DNA of 47,709 nt from Actinomycetota bacterium (GTDB lineage: Bacteria > Actinomycetota > Acidimicrobiia > Acidimicrobiales > Acidimicrobilacustridaceae). Within the stretch, counting starts at the first letter, position 1. Every line of letters starts with the position of its first letter. Positions 18,276-28,523 of this stretch are shown here, in pieces. The notes beneath the pieces are model-generated. The model did no database searches, was not told where the DNA came from, and saw only the letters and a program-made list of their open reading frames with translations. Both the position numbers and the translations under genes were made by a program. The stretch is taken from contig WLMU01000007.1 in NCBI GenBank assembly GCA_009700115.1, positions 1 through 47,709 on the forward strand. Direction: 5' to 3'.

Positions 18276-20564
18276 ATGGCCAGTACCCAGAACTCGTCAT
18301 CGCTTGAGCGCATTGATCTTCCCATTGAGGGAATGACCTGCGCCGCGTGTGCGACTCGCATCAGCAAGGGGCTTGGAAAACTCGAGGGCGTCACTCAAGC
18401 CGATGTGAACCTTGCGGCGGCGCGCGCCACCGTTCATTTCGACCCGTCACTCACTGGGCGAACCACATTCACCGAGAAGATCGAATCCCTCGGCTACCAC
18501 GTCCCCGCCGTTGATCGACACGATGAAGCCGAAGCCGAGTATTCCAGAACTCTTGGAATTCGATTGATCTTCGCAGCAGCACTCACTATCCCGTTGTTGC
18601 TTATTTCGATGGTCCCAGCATTTATGTTCACCAACTGGCAGTGGGTGGCGTTCGCACTCTGCACTCCAGTGGTCTTCTACAGCGGTTGGGGGTTTCACCG
18701 AGCCGCAGCCATCAACCTCCGACATGGCACTGTCACGATGGACACGCTGGTCTCAATGGGAACACTGGCTGCCTGGACTTGGTCAACTGTTGCTCTTGTG
18801 TTCTTGCACGCAGCAGATACGGGTTCGACTTCGATGAGTGCAATGGCGGGGATGTCGTCGACAACCGACGCCGCTCACGTCTATTTCGAAACCGCCGGCG
18901 TCATCATTTCGCTCATCCTCCTAGGAAAGTGGTTTGAGGCACGCGCTCGTCGTCGTTCCGGTGATGCAATTCGAAAACTTGCGGAACTCGGTGTCAAAAC
19001 TGCTCGCCTCGAAGACGGAACTGAGATTCCGTTAGAGGAACTCACTGTTGGCATTCGTTTCGTCGTGAGGCCCGGAGAAAAGGTTGCAACGGACGGCGTA
19101 ATCGTTTCCGGTCACTCCGCCATCGACATGTCAATGATCACCGGCGAACCCGTCCCCGTGGAAGTTGGGCCAGGCGATGATGTTGTCGGCGCGACGGTGA
19201 ACGCAAACGGTCACCTTGTGGTTGAGGCAACACGAGTTGGCGACCAAACAGCCCTCGCTCAAATCGTGAAACTTGTTGAAGACGCGCAAGGTTCGCGAGC
19301 CCCTATACAACGACTCGCCGATCGGGTCGCGGGCATCTTCGTACCAATCGTGTTTGGCATCGCTATCGCAACCATCATCGGATGGAGCGTTACCGGCCAC
19401 TCCGCGCAAGACACATTCTCTGCCGCTGTCGCCGTACTGATCATTGCGTGCCCTTGCGCACTCGGTCTTGCCACACCGACGGCGATCATGGTTGGCACTG
19501 GTCGTGGTGCTCAACTTGGCATCATCATCAAAGGTGGCGAGGTGCTTGAACAGACTCGTCGAGTCGATGTGGCTGTTCTCGACAAGACCGGAACCCTCAC
19601 CGAGGGTCACATGAAACTCGTTGACGTCATCACCATGCCAACGACAACTGCCGATGCTGCTCTTCGACTCGCGGCCACGGTTGAGGCTCGTTCCGAACAT
19701 CCGATTGCCGCAGCGATTGTTGCCGGCGCCGATGCCCGGCGGCCGGGCGAAGCGTCCGGCACTCAAGTCCAAGGTTTTGAGAATCTCCCCGGTAGGGGCG
19801 TGACCGCAAAGGTCATGAGCGATTCGGGAATCGATTGGACCGTTGGGGTTGGCCGCACTTCGCTCTTCGAACGCATTGATCAGCAACTCACCGATGCTCA
19901 GGTATTGGCAGAGTCCGCCGGACGCACAGCAGTCCTCGTGGGTTGGTCGGAACATTCCGATGGCCCGCTTGTGGCCCAAGCGGTTCTCGTTGTCGCCGAT
20001 CAACTCAAACCAACCAGTGCCGAAGCAGTTGCCGATCTCCATGCACTCGGCCTTGAGGTTGTTCTTCTCACCGGAGATAACCGTCGCGCTGCTGAAACGA
20101 TCGGCGCTGAAGTTGGTGTCGACCGCGTGGTGGCCGAAGTTCTTCCCGCCGACAAAGTGGCTGAGGTCCGTCGGCTTCAAGAACAGGGCCACATGGTGGC
20201 GATGGTGGGCGACGGCATCAACGATGCACCCGCTCTTGCCCAGGCCGACCTCGGAATCGCTATAGGTACCGGAACAGACATCGCTATAGAGGCCAGCGAT
20301 CTCACCATCGTGAGCGGAGACCTCCGCGCCGCCGCCGATGCCATTGCACTGTCACGCCGAACGCTCGCGACAATCAAGGGCAATCTGTTTTGGGCGTTCG
20401 CCTACAACGTTGCTGCAATTCCGCTCGCTGCGTTTGGCGTGTTGAATCCGATGATCGCCGCCGGAACCATGGGATTCTCGTCAGTGTTTGTCGTCACCAA
20501 TTCGCTTCGCCTGCGAAGGTTTAAAGGCGTTCGCCGTCACTCCCCCACAAAGGATCAACGATGA
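18276..20564 (+). CDS. copA: copper-type heavy-metal P1B ATPase with N-terminal HMA domain
   Basis: [49 protein letters not shown]. Confidence 0.92.
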   Translation: MASTQNSSSLERIDLPIEGMTCAACATRISKGLGKLEGVTQADVNLAAARATVHFDPSLTGRTTFTEKIESLGYHVPAVDRHDEAEAEYSRTLGIRLIFAAALTIPLLLISMVPAFMFTNWQWVAFALCTPVVFYSGWGFHRAAAINLRHGTVTMDTLVSMGTLAAWTWSTVALVFLHAADTGSTSMSAMAGMSSTTDAAHVYFETAGVIISLILLGKWFEARARRRSGDAIRKLAELGVKTARLEDGTEIPLEELTVGIRFVVRPGEKVATDGVIVSGHSAIDMSMITGEPVPVEVGPGDDVVGATVNANGHLVVEATRVGDQTALAQIVKLVEDAQGSRAPIQRLADRVAGIFVPIVFGIAIATIIGWSVTGHSAQDTFSAAVAVLIIACPCALGLATPTAIMVGTGRGAQLGIIIKGGEVLEQTRRVDVAVLDKTGTLTEGHMKLVDVITMPTTTADAALRLAATVEARSEHPIAAAIVAGADARRPGEASGTQVQGFENLPGRGVTAKVMSDSGIDWTVGVGRTSLFERIDQQLTDAQVLAESAGRTAVLVGWSEHSDGPLVAQAVLVVADQLKPTSAEAVADLHALGLEVVLLTGDNRRAAETIGAEVGVDRVVAEVLPADKVAEVRRLQEQGHMVAMVGDGINDAPALAQADLGIAIGTGTDIAIEASDLTIVSGDLRAAADAIALSRRTLATIKGNLFWAFAYNVAAIPLAAFGVLNPMIAAGTMGFSSVFVVTNSLRLRRFKGVRRHSPTKDQR

Positions 20565-20767
20565 CCACCCGCACCTATTCCGTTCCCGGCATTTCTTGTG
20601 GTCACTGCAAGGCAGCCATCGAAGGCGAACTCGCCCCACTCGATGGCGTTGAAAGCGCGCTCGTAGACATCGATGCGAAAACCGTCACCGTTATGGGCGA
20701 GATCACCGAAGTCGATGTTCGCGCCGCAGTTGATGAAGCGGGCTACGAGGTTGCATCAGTCAACTGA
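20561..20767 (+). CDS. copZ: heavy-metal-associated (copper chaperone-like) protein
   Basis: 68 aa with [19 protein letters not shown] overlap with copA. Confidence 0.85.
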   Translation: MTTRTYSVPGISCGHCKAAIEGELAPLDGVESALVDIDAKTVTVMGEITEVDVRAAVDEAGYEVASVN

Positions 20768-20771
20768 GCAA

Positions 20772-22730
20772 TCAACCGGTGAACTTGGGCTCTACAGGCT
20801 CTTCCGGACGTATTGGATTCAGAATGTCGTAGAGACCGTCGTGTCTGACCGTGCCAAGTCCGCTGGCCATGTCGTAGCCGACAGTTGCGCGGTACACGCC
20901 AACTTCATGGGCATCGTTGTTGCCGAGAGTTATGTCGAGGATGGCTCGTTCGGCATCGGCTCCGCCATTTTCTGCAATTTGATAGAGCAGTGGCGCAACA
21001 AAACCAAGCCGAGACCCACCGTGCGCTACTCGTGCAGTCGATTGCAGCGCGAATGCCGTCGCCGTAAATGGCGCTGATGCTGACGTGCCGCCAACCGCAC
21101 CCCATGCCCCTTGGTAAAAGAGGAAGTATCCAGGCAATTCGTCTGCGAAAGCTGAGATGTCCGGAACTGGTCGGTGCGTTCCAGCGCCGAATCGTGGCTG
21201 CCACGACTGCCGGCGCTCGTAGAGACTCAATCCGCCGCTACCACTTCCGATGATCTCGTTCTGCGGCAACGGGTTGATGTGGAAGTAACGATCATTCCAA
21301 ACTCCTGAGGAAACAATTCGATTGTCAGTCGACAGTGTGAGATTCGTTCCGCCGACTGCAGTGACCCACCGACTCGAGGCAGGGAACTGTGCCGAAATTG
21401 TGTTGTTCGGCGTGCCAGGACCATTTGGATAACAACCGGTTGAACCGGTATCTCCCGATGAAACGAATGCTCCAATTCCCGATGCGACGGCGGTCGCAAG
21501 CATCTGATCAAAGATGCTGAGTCCAACTTCGAACGCAGGATCGTTTTCGGCCATGTCGACTTCGCAATTCCCGAAACTTGCGGTGAGAGCATCGGGGGCA
21601 ATGCCCCCGGTCAGTGCCGCATGCAATGGAGCGGTAAAGAGTTGAAGATATTGGCCCATGAGCGATGTCGCCGTTGGTTCAACTCCAAACCAATCAATTC
21701 GGTCGGCTTCGGGCGCTAACGACAGCACTGTCTGAATATCAAGAGTTGTCTCATCAGATGCCGCCGCATTAAAGACGGGTGTACCGATCAGATGGTTCGT
21801 CACCGGTGTTCCGTGCAAGCCAAAGCAGTCTCTCCACTCTGTGATGTCTGACGGCAAGTAGGTGTTGAAATCCAAGATTGCGATCCGTGCACCCTTGCCG
21901 CGGAATCCTGCGTCCCAAAGGCGATCAATGCCATTCGCAGTGCGGAGTTGAGCGGGGGAAAGTCCCATCGGAAATCCAAGCGGAGCAACCGAGTCAGCAG
22001 CCGCACATGCATCGGTCGGGCTCCCTGTTCGCCAAGGCGTTCCTCCGTATGCGGGCTGAAATACCGGAGCACTAGTGGGCGAAAAATTACCAACATTCGA
22101 TTCCGGCGATACCGAGGTCGGAACTTGAGTATTCGATGTGGTATTCCAAATCACCGTCGCGCCTGCGACTCGATCAATCACTTCATCGAGCGGACTCACG
22201 AGGGAGTCGACTGCGGTAGTTGGGGTAAGAGCAACGAACCCTGCTGGAACCCCTGCCACCGCGTAGGCGCCATAAGTTGCGTTCATCATTACTTGCAGCA
22301 CCGAGAGCGGAACGTTTGCCGTTGCATAGGAATGTGTCGGGTCAACCTTTCCGTGAACGTTGTGCGCCGTCATCCAATTTGTAAAGGCCTCAACTTTTTG
22401 ATCGGATGCATTCAGTTCTCGCGCGTTCTTAGCAATCGACTCGTACTTTCCATACTCAGGCGACTTGGGATCTGAAACCGCGATTGCGCGGCGTTCGAGT
22501 TCAGCACGATCTGTGCGGAAACCGAATGTCATTTCAAGCTCGCTTGAAAGCGGAATCATCGTCGTCGGAGTCAGTGCCGCCTCGCCCCACGCAGCTACAG
22601 CAACAGGGCCAACATGCCCAAAGTCAACAACGCTGGTCGCTCGGCTTTGTCGTTGATCGATCGAAACAAAGGATCCAGCCGCGAGAACTGTTCCGACAAG
22701 CGTCAATCCAAGCAGACTCCGGAGCTTCAT
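20772..22730 (-). CDS. S53 (sedolisin/kumamolisin) family serine-carboxyl peptidase
   Basis: Signal peptide, propeptide, DETTLDIQ (E-xxx-D), GGTSASAPF and ILDITLGNN...GYDMASGLG Ca-site region. Confidence 0.88.
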   Translation of the reverse strand: MKLRSLLGLTLVGTVLAAGSFVSIDQRQSRATSVVDFGHVGPVAVAAWGEAALTPTTMIPLSSELEMTFGFRTDRAELERRAIAVSDPKSPEYGKYESIAKNARELNASDQKVEAFTNWMTAHNVHGKVDPTHSYATANVPLSVLQVMMNATYGAYAVAGVPAGFVALTPTTAVDSLVSPLDEVIDRVAGATVIWNTTSNTQVPTSVSPESNVGNFSPTSAPVFQPAYGGTPWRTGSPTDACAAADSVAPLGFPMGLSPAQLRTANGIDRLWDAGFRGKGARIAILDFNTYLPSDITEWRDCFGLHGTPVTNHLIGTPVFNAAASDETTLDIQTVLSLAPEADRIDWFGVEPTATSLMGQYLQLFTAPLHAALTGGIAPDALTASFGNCEVDMAENDPAFEVGLSIFDQMLATAVASGIGAFVSSGDTGSTGCYPNGPGTPNNTISAQFPASSRWVTAVGGTNLTLSTDNRIVSSGVWNDRYFHINPLPQNEIIGSGSGGLSLYERRQSWQPRFGAGTHRPVPDISAFADELPGYFLFYQGAWGAVGGTSASAPFTATAFALQSTARVAHGGSRLGFVAPLLYQIAENGGADAERAILDITLGNNDAHEVGVYRATVGYDMASGLGTVRHDGLYDILNPIRPEEPVEPKFTG

Positions 22731-22741
22731 TTTCCTGCCTT

Positions 22742-24235
22742 TTAGATTGAACCGTTTCTGAGCCCAGACCGTACTTCAACTGCGCGTTCACGAACGGCAT
22801 CGAGATCTTTCAGTTTGCGCATTGAACCAAGTTGATTTCCGAGTCGATGATTCGATCGAAGCACAGACTCGTTGCGCGCAAGAAAATCCCAATAGAGGGT
22901 CGTGAACGGACATGCGTGTTCGCCGATTCTCTTTTTCGGGTCATACCGGCAATCACCGCAGTGATCGCTCATTTTGTTGATGTACGCACCGCCCGAGGCA
23001 TAGGGCTTTGTCGACATCCGTCCACCATCGGCGTACAGCGCCATTCCCATCACGTTTGGCAACATCACCCACTCGGCCCCGTCAATGAACGACTTCCACA
23101 TCCATTCCACGAGCGCACCAGGACGAACGCCCGATGTAAGTGCAAGATTCCCCAAAATCATGAGTCGTTCAATGTGGTGGGCCCATGCGCGCTCATCGAT
23201 CGCCTTCACGGTATGCGAAACGCACGCCATTTGCGTTTCGCCACCTGCAAATGACACCGGCAACGGTTGATCGGCGTTAAGGGCGTTCAACTCTCGATAG
23301 TCCGGCATCCACAACCAATAGAGACCCCATACGTACTCACGCCATCCGATGACCTGACGAATAAAGCCCTCCGCCGAGGCAATCGGAATGCGTCCTTCGT
23401 TAAAGGCATCGTGTGCAGCCTCGACAACTTCACGAGGATGAAGCAGGCCGATGTTGAGGTACGGACTCAACATCGAGTGCGCAAGTTTCCACTCTGACGA
23501 CAGCACCGCATCCTCATGCGGGCCAAAGAGTGGCAACACCTCGTCAATAAATTGCTGAAGCCGTGCCAAAGCGCCGGTGCGAGTCGTTGCCCACAACCCA
23601 TCGAATGCCGACCCGAACGCGTCAGGTGCACGCCGTGCGATGTCGGCAATTACGCGGGCGTCAATTGCATCGAGGGGATCGACAATCGGACTTGGCCACG
23701 AACGGCCGTCTTTCGGCGGAGGCTCTCGGTTTTCTGCGTCGTAGTTCCAGGTTCCGCCGACGGGCTTGTTGCCATCCATGAGGATGTTCAGTCGCTGGCG
23801 TTGCCACCGATAGAAGTCCTCCATTTTGAGATTGGACCGACTTCCGGCCCAGGATCCGAAGGTTTCGGCACTGCAGAGGAACTGGTCATTGGCAATCACG
23901 TTGACATCGAGTTCTTCCAACATTGCTCGCCCATCGAACGACATGGGCGACATCGCCGTTACTCGTTCTGGTTTGAACTCGGCCTTGTGAGCCGCGAACC
24001 CCGCCCGTAATGACGGAGCGTGGCGATAGTCAACTGCAAAACCTTCGACCCGAAGTTCCTCGGCGAATCTGCGCATTGACGCCAGCACAAAATGCAGTCG
24101 TTGCCGATGCCACCGACCTGATCCGACCTTTCCATCGCTTTCGACCATGAGCACTCGGGCCTCACCTGGACGAACTCCGGCGAGTGCGCCGGTGTCACGA
24201 CGAAGTTGATCGCCAAGAATCCAAACCGTGTCCAC
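22742..24235 (-). CDS. cryptochrome/deoxyribodipyrimidine photolyase-related protein (FeS-type)
   Basis: MDTVWILGDQL start, GVRPGALVEWMWKSFIDGAEWVMLPNVMGM, CGDCRYDPKKRIGEHACPFTTLYWDFL. Confidence 0.92.
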   Translation of the reverse strand: MDTVWILGDQLRRDTGALAGVRPGEARVLMVESDGKVGSGRWHRQRLHFVLASMRRFAEELRVEGFAVDYRHAPSLRAGFAAHKAEFKPERVTAMSPMSFDGRAMLEELDVNVIANDQFLCSAETFGSWAGSRSNLKMEDFYRWQRQRLNILMDGNKPVGGTWNYDAENREPPPKDGRSWPSPIVDPLDAIDARVIADIARRAPDAFGSAFDGLWATTRTGALARLQQFIDEVLPLFGPHEDAVLSSEWKLAHSMLSPYLNIGLLHPREVVEAAHDAFNEGRIPIASAEGFIRQVIGWREYVWGLYWLWMPDYRELNALNADQPLPVSFAGGETQMACVSHTVKAIDERAWAHHIERLMILGNLALTSGVRPGALVEWMWKSFIDGAEWVMLPNVMGMALYADGGRMSTKPYASGGAYINKMSDHCGDCRYDPKKRIGEHACPFTTLYWDFLARNESVLRSNHRLGNQLGSMRKLKDLDAVRERAVEVRSGLRNGSI

Positions 24236-24252
24236 GGGTGGAACTTAGGCGT

Positions 24253-24909
24253 TTACGAAGTTGCAGGAGGGGCCGAGTGCTGACGAATCCACGAGTGCAT
24301 CGCAATTCCGGCTGCAACGCCGACATTGATGGAGCGAGTGGAACCGAACTGAGCGATTGAACACACCATCGCCGCTGATGCACAGGCTTCGTCGCTCAAC
24401 CCTGGTCCCTCTTGTCCGAAGAGAAACATGGTGCGTTCGGGAAGAACTGCTGTCTCAATCGGAACTGCTCCAGGAACGATGTCGATTGCCACCACGTTCA
24501 GATCGTTAGTCGCCGCCCATTCCACAAGCGCAGCGATGTCTTGGTGATGATGTACATGCATGTAACGATCGGTGACCATCGCCCCGCGACGATTCCAACG
24601 CTTCTTACCAACAATGTGGATACCGGCAGCATTGAACGCGTTTGCCGTTCGCACAACGGTTCCGATATTCAGATCGTGCTGCCAGTTTTCGATCGCGACA
24701 TGAAATGAATGCCGGCGCGAATCAAGATCGGCGACGATCGCTTCGTTGGACCAGTAGCGATAGCCATCGCCAACATTTCGTCGATCTCCGTGTTCAAGAA
24801 ATTCCAGATCGAACCGCGGATCATCAGGCCACGGCAACGGGTGGGGTCCAACACCGACTTCACGGTCATCGTTCTCTGGCGACACATCGCCCTCATGAAC
24901 ATCGGTCAT
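24253..24909 (-). CDS. TrmH/SpoU family RNA methyltransferase
   Basis: NIGTVVRTANAFNAAGIHIVG and FLFGQEGPGLSDEA...SIAQFGSTRSINVGVAAGIAMHSW. Confidence 0.9.
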   Translation of the reverse strand: MTDVHEGDVSPENDDREVGVGPHPLPWPDDPRFDLEFLEHGDRRNVGDGYRYWSNEAIVADLDSRRHSFHVAIENWQHDLNIGTVVRTANAFNAAGIHIVGKKRWNRRGAMVTDRYMHVHHHQDIAALVEWAATNDLNVVAIDIVPGAVPIETAVLPERTMFLFGQEGPGLSDEACASAAMVCSIAQFGSTRSINVGVAAGIAMHSWIRQHSAPPATS

Positions 24910-24914
24910 TGCGC

Positions 24915-25853
24915 TTACCGCCCAAGCAGAGCGGAACCGCCCGCATCGTCAAGCAAGTAGCGAGCCATGAGCTTTCCGGTTTCTTCGCCATCGCCAAGAG
25001 CACATCGACGAGAGTCATGAAGGATGGTCGAACCGTCCGGCGCTGCAACAAGAGCCTCGCAAACGAGTTCGTCGCCGTCGATGACGACATAGGCCGCAAC
25101 TGGCAGATCGCAATCGCCGCCAAGTTCGGCAAGGAACGCTCGTTCGGCATCGACACACAGCCGACTTGGACCGTGATCAATAGCAGCGAGCAACGAAAGC
25201 GTCGATGAATCGTCGACGCCGCATTCAAGGACAAGCGCTCCTTGCGCGACCTGGGGAAGCATCACTGAAGGCTCGAGTACCTGTACGACCCGATCGTCCA
25301 ACGAAATGCTCAGTCGTTCGATAGCTGCCGCCGCCATCACGATGGCATCGAACCCAGCAGCCTTTTCAAGCCTGGTAGCAATGTTGCCGCGCAATCCTGA
25401 GAACACAAGGTCGGGACGCAGTGATGCGAGTTGCGCTTTCCGACGAATGGACCCTGTCGCGACATGTCCGCCGATGGGTAAACCGTCGATGGTTGACCCA
25501 ACCAGAACATCGCGCACATCGCCCCGCTCGGGAATGGCAGCGATGACGAGTTCGTCGGGAGTGAGTGCAGGTAGGTCTTTTCCGGAGTGCACAGCGAAAT
25601 CAGCGCGGCCGTCGAGCACCGCCGCTTGAATTTCTTTCACGAAGACGCCCTTGCCACCCATGGCGTCGATCGGGATGTCAAGGCGTTGATCAGCCATCGT
25701 CTCGACGATCACTTTCTCCACCACTAATTCAAAACCACTCACGGACGCATGGCGCTGGAGCAGTTCTGTCACATGATCGGCTTGCCACAACGCAAGAGCA
25801 CTACCGCGCGTTGCTAATCGAAGTGTCACTGCGTCGGGACCGCCCCCGGACAT
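24915..25853 (-). CDS. hemC: hydroxymethylbilane synthase
   Basis: LRLATRGSALALWQA, GRADFAVHSGKDLP, ELGGDCDLPVAAY; ATG at 25853 follows the hemA stop. Confidence 0.95.
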   Translation of the reverse strand: MSGGGPDAVTLRLATRGSALALWQADHVTELLQRHASVSGFELVVEKVIVETMADQRLDIPIDAMGGKGVFVKEIQAAVLDGRADFAVHSGKDLPALTPDELVIAAIPERGDVRDVLVGSTIDGLPIGGHVATGSIRRKAQLASLRPDLVFSGLRGNIATRLEKAAGFDAIVMAAAAIERLSISLDDRVVQVLEPSVMLPQVAQGALVLECGVDDSSTLSLLAAIDHGPSRLCVDAERAFLAELGGDCDLPVAAYVVIDGDELVCEALVAAPDGSTILHDSRRCALGDGEETGKLMARYLLDDAGGSALLGR

Positions 25854-25860
25854 AGTGGAA

Positions 25861-27120
25861 TCAGAGCTCAAAGAGATCGCGAAGGGCCTCGGCAAGGCGT
25901 TCACCGCGAGGCGAACCAGCAGCATCTTTCAATCGCACGGTTGGCTGATGAAGCAACTTGGCGACGATTCCCTTTGTCAATGAATCGAGCGCTTCGAGTT
26001 GACGTTCATCGAGGTCACCAAGACGAGCACGGAGACGTTCGAGTTCGGCAAGGCGAATTTCATCGGACTTTTCGTGCAACCGTGAAATCAACGGCGCCAC
26101 TTCACGAGCTGAACTGACGGCCAAGTAGCGCTCGAGTTCTTCGCCGCACATTGCTTCGACTGATGCGACTTCGCGTCGACGCTCGGCCATGCCTGCTTCG
26201 GCAAACGCTCGAAGGTCGTCCATGTCGAGGATGGTGACACCCGGGATATCGGCAGCAGCAGGATCGACGTCACGAGGAACCGCAACATCGACAACGAGAA
26301 TTTCGCGATCGCCGCGTGCACGCATGACTCGTTCGATGTCAGCGTGTTCGATGATCATCGAGTTGGCGCCAGTGCCAGTGAGCAGAAGATCGACCTCGGA
26401 AAGAGCTGCATCGAGATCGGCAAGGCGGATTGCAGTTCCACCAAGTCGTTCTGCGAGATCTGCAGCGTTCTCCCACGTGCGATTGGCAATGCGAATGTCG
26501 GAGACTCCGTTGCTGGCAAGTGCACGAACCATGCCCTCGCCCATTTCGCCAGCACCCATCACAAGGATGGATCGACCTTCGAGTGAACCGAGATGCTGTG
26601 CGGCCATTGCGACTGCAGCAGTCGACACCGACGCGACGTGGCGACCAATACCCGTTTCGGTTCGAGCGCGCTTTCCCATTTCAAGTGCATGACGGAAGAG
26701 CAGGTTGAGTTGAGACCCGGCCGCACCTTCGGTCTGCGCAATGTCCCAAGCCCGGCGCACCTGTCCGAGAATTTCGGCTTCGCCAACGACGGCTGAGTCG
26801 ATGCCAGATGCAACGCGGAAGAGATGTCCGGCAGCAGCATCGGCATCGTGAACGTAAAGGTGATCGGCAAGTTCTTCTGGAGCAGCGAAGGCAAGTTCAG
26901 AGAAGAACGTGCGCAGGTCGCCGTAGGCGGGGTGAAACTTTTCAGCGACGACGTAGACCTCGGTGCGGTTACATGTCGACAGCACCACGGCTTCACTCAC
27001 ATGGTCTTGTGAGAGCACATCGTGAAGCGCTTTCGGCAGCCGAGCGTCGTCGATGGTGACTCGCTCGAGTAGAGCGAGTGGAACCGTTCGGTGATTCAGT
27101 CCAACGACTACGACAGACAC
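25861..27120 (-). CDS. hemA: glutamyl-tRNA reductase
   Basis: GLNHRTVPLALLERV, VLSTCNRTEVY, GMGKRARTETGIGRHVASVSTAAVA-type region. Confidence 0.96.
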   Translation of the reverse strand: MSVVVVGLNHRTVPLALLERVTIDDARLPKALHDVLSQDHVSEAVVLSTCNRTEVYVVAEKFHPAYGDLRTFFSELAFAAPEELADHLYVHDADAAAGHLFRVASGIDSAVVGEAEILGQVRRAWDIAQTEGAAGSQLNLLFRHALEMGKRARTETGIGRHVASVSTAAVAMAAQHLGSLEGRSILVMGAGEMGEGMVRALASNGVSDIRIANRTWENAADLAERLGGTAIRLADLDAALSEVDLLLTGTGANSMIIEHADIERVMRARGDREILVVDVAVPRDVDPAAADIPGVTILDMDDLRAFAEAGMAERRREVASVEAMCGEELERYLAVSSAREVAPLISRLHEKSDEIRLAELERLRARLGDLDERQLEALDSLTKGIVAKLLHQPTVRLKDAAGSPRGERLAEALRDLFEL

Positions 27121-27737
27121 GCCTGGAGGCGCTCCTTGGCTTCGGCGAGGCGACCCTCGCGGATGAGTTCCAGCATTCCCGAATCGAGCGCTCCTTGCCA
27201 GTCCAGACCCTCGGTCGACGTGCCTTCGGCCTGAAGCCGGGCTCGGTGTTCGGTGAGGATCTCGACCAGTACGGCGTACTCGGGTCCGAACTCAGGACCA
27301 TAGCGACGTCGGAGCCATGTGGAGAGCGCCGGTGACGACCCACTGGTGGAGAACGTGACCAATAGGGGCCCCTGCCGGACTCGGGCGGGCAAAGCGAAGG
27401 CACAGTTGGCCGGATCGTCGGCGCTATTGACCCAAATCCCGGCTTCTTCGCCCTCAAGAAAAACCTGACGGTTCACCGCTGGATCGCTCGTAGCCGTGAT
27501 GACCAGGCGATAGCCGGCGACCTCGCCGGTCTCGTAGGGCCGCTTGTGACAGATAACCCCGTCGAGCGAAGCGAAATCTTCGAGGATTTCTGGAGCGACG
27601 ACATCGACCGCTGCTCGACACACCACGAGTTCTCGAGCCTTGGACAAAGCGACGGGACCGCCCCCGACCACCAAACAACGACGGCCAGCCAGCGAAAGAT
27701 TCACCGGATAGAGCGGTTCAGCGAATGGCATCTTCAT
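27108..27737 (-). CDS. precorrin-2 dehydrogenase/sirohydrochlorin ferrochelatase-like protein (CysG N-terminal)
   Basis: LYPVNLSLAGRRCLVVGGGPVALSKARELV...NSADDPANCAFALPARVRQGPLLVTFSTSGSSPAL. Confidence 0.9.
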   Translation of the reverse strand: MKMPFAEPLYPVNLSLAGRRCLVVGGGPVALSKARELVVCRAAVDVVAPEILEDFASLDGVICHKRPYETGEVAGYRLVITATSDPAVNRQVFLEGEEAGIWVNSADDPANCAFALPARVRQGPLLVTFSTSGSSPALSTWLRRRYGPEFGPEYAVLVEILTEHRARLQAEGTSTEGLDWQGALDSGMLELIREGRLAEAKERLQACLS

Positions 27738-28426
27738 GCCCCCAAATTCTTCGCAGGAACGGAGACACCAAGTTCATCGCGTAATGACGAACCGATGGAG
27801 TCGCGCTGGCCATAAAAACTCAGCACCTGAAGCTCAAGGGCAAGATCGACTTTGCGCAATGTCGCTTGCTCCGGAACGGTGACGACCGCCGGCGCGAAGT
27901 TCAGAATTGACGTCACTCCCGCCGCAACCAACCGATCGGCAACTTCCTGCGCACCGGCTGCGGGTGTTGCGATGATGCCGATAGCAATACCGAGCTCGAC
28001 TACCAACGCGGGCAAGTCATCGAGATGACGAATGGTGTGGCCGCCAAACGTTGTTCCGACTTTGGTCGGATCGGCGTCGATCAATGCAGCAACAGGAAAC
28101 CCGCGATCGCCGAACCCGCCGTAATTCGCGAGTGCCGCACCGAGGTTTCCGACACCAACAATTGCCACCGGCCAATCACGTGTGAGCCCAAGTTCCCGAC
28201 TCATCTCAACGAGAAGATGATCAACGTCGTAGCCAACGCCGCGAGTGCCGAAAGAGCCGAGGTAGGAAAGGTCCTTGCGGACTTTGGCCGCGTTGACCCC
28301 GGCCAGTTCAGCAAGGCGCTCTGAGGAAATCGTGGTGACCCGGTCAGCCTGTACTTCGAGAAGGGTGCGCAAATAGACCGGAAGTCGGGCCACAGTGGCT
28401 TCAGGTATCCGTCGTTGGCGCTCCAC
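27734..28426 (-). CDS. rex: redox-sensing transcriptional repressor Rex
   Basis: RRIPEATVARLPVYLRTLLEVQ...LSYLGSFGTRGVGYDV; GTG at 28426 preferred over the ORF-track start at 28462. Confidence 0.92.
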   Translation of the reverse strand: MERQRRIPEATVARLPVYLRTLLEVQADRVTTISSERLAELAGVNAAKVRKDLSYLGSFGTRGVGYDVDHLLVEMSRELGLTRDWPVAIVGVGNLGAALANYGGFGDRGFPVAALIDADPTKVGTTFGGHTIRHLDDLPALVVELGIAIGIIATPAAGAQEVADRLVAAGVTSILNFAPAVVTVPEQATLRKVDLALELQVLSFYGQRDSIGSSLRDELGVSVPAKNLGA

Positions 28427-28446
28427 GAATGACCACGCTACCGACC

Positions 28447-28464
28447 TTGTTCTCTTGTTCACAA
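28447..28464 (-). promoter_or_regulatory. putative Rex operator (ROP) upstream of rex
   Basis: Minus-strand TTGTGAACAAGAGAACAA matches TTGTGAANNNNTTCACAA with one perfect half-site and 11/14 positions overall. Confidence 0.45.
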
Positions 28465-28523
28465 AGTGCCGCTGGGCCGCGTCCCCCTGTGGCCCTGGCC
28501 CTGATCCCCCTTAGGCTGTCGCC

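Noticed and set aside
19131-20192. 353-aa minus-strand ORF opposite copA
   Set aside because: Lies wholly antisense to a clear P1B ATPase with all motifs; composition is not protein-like.
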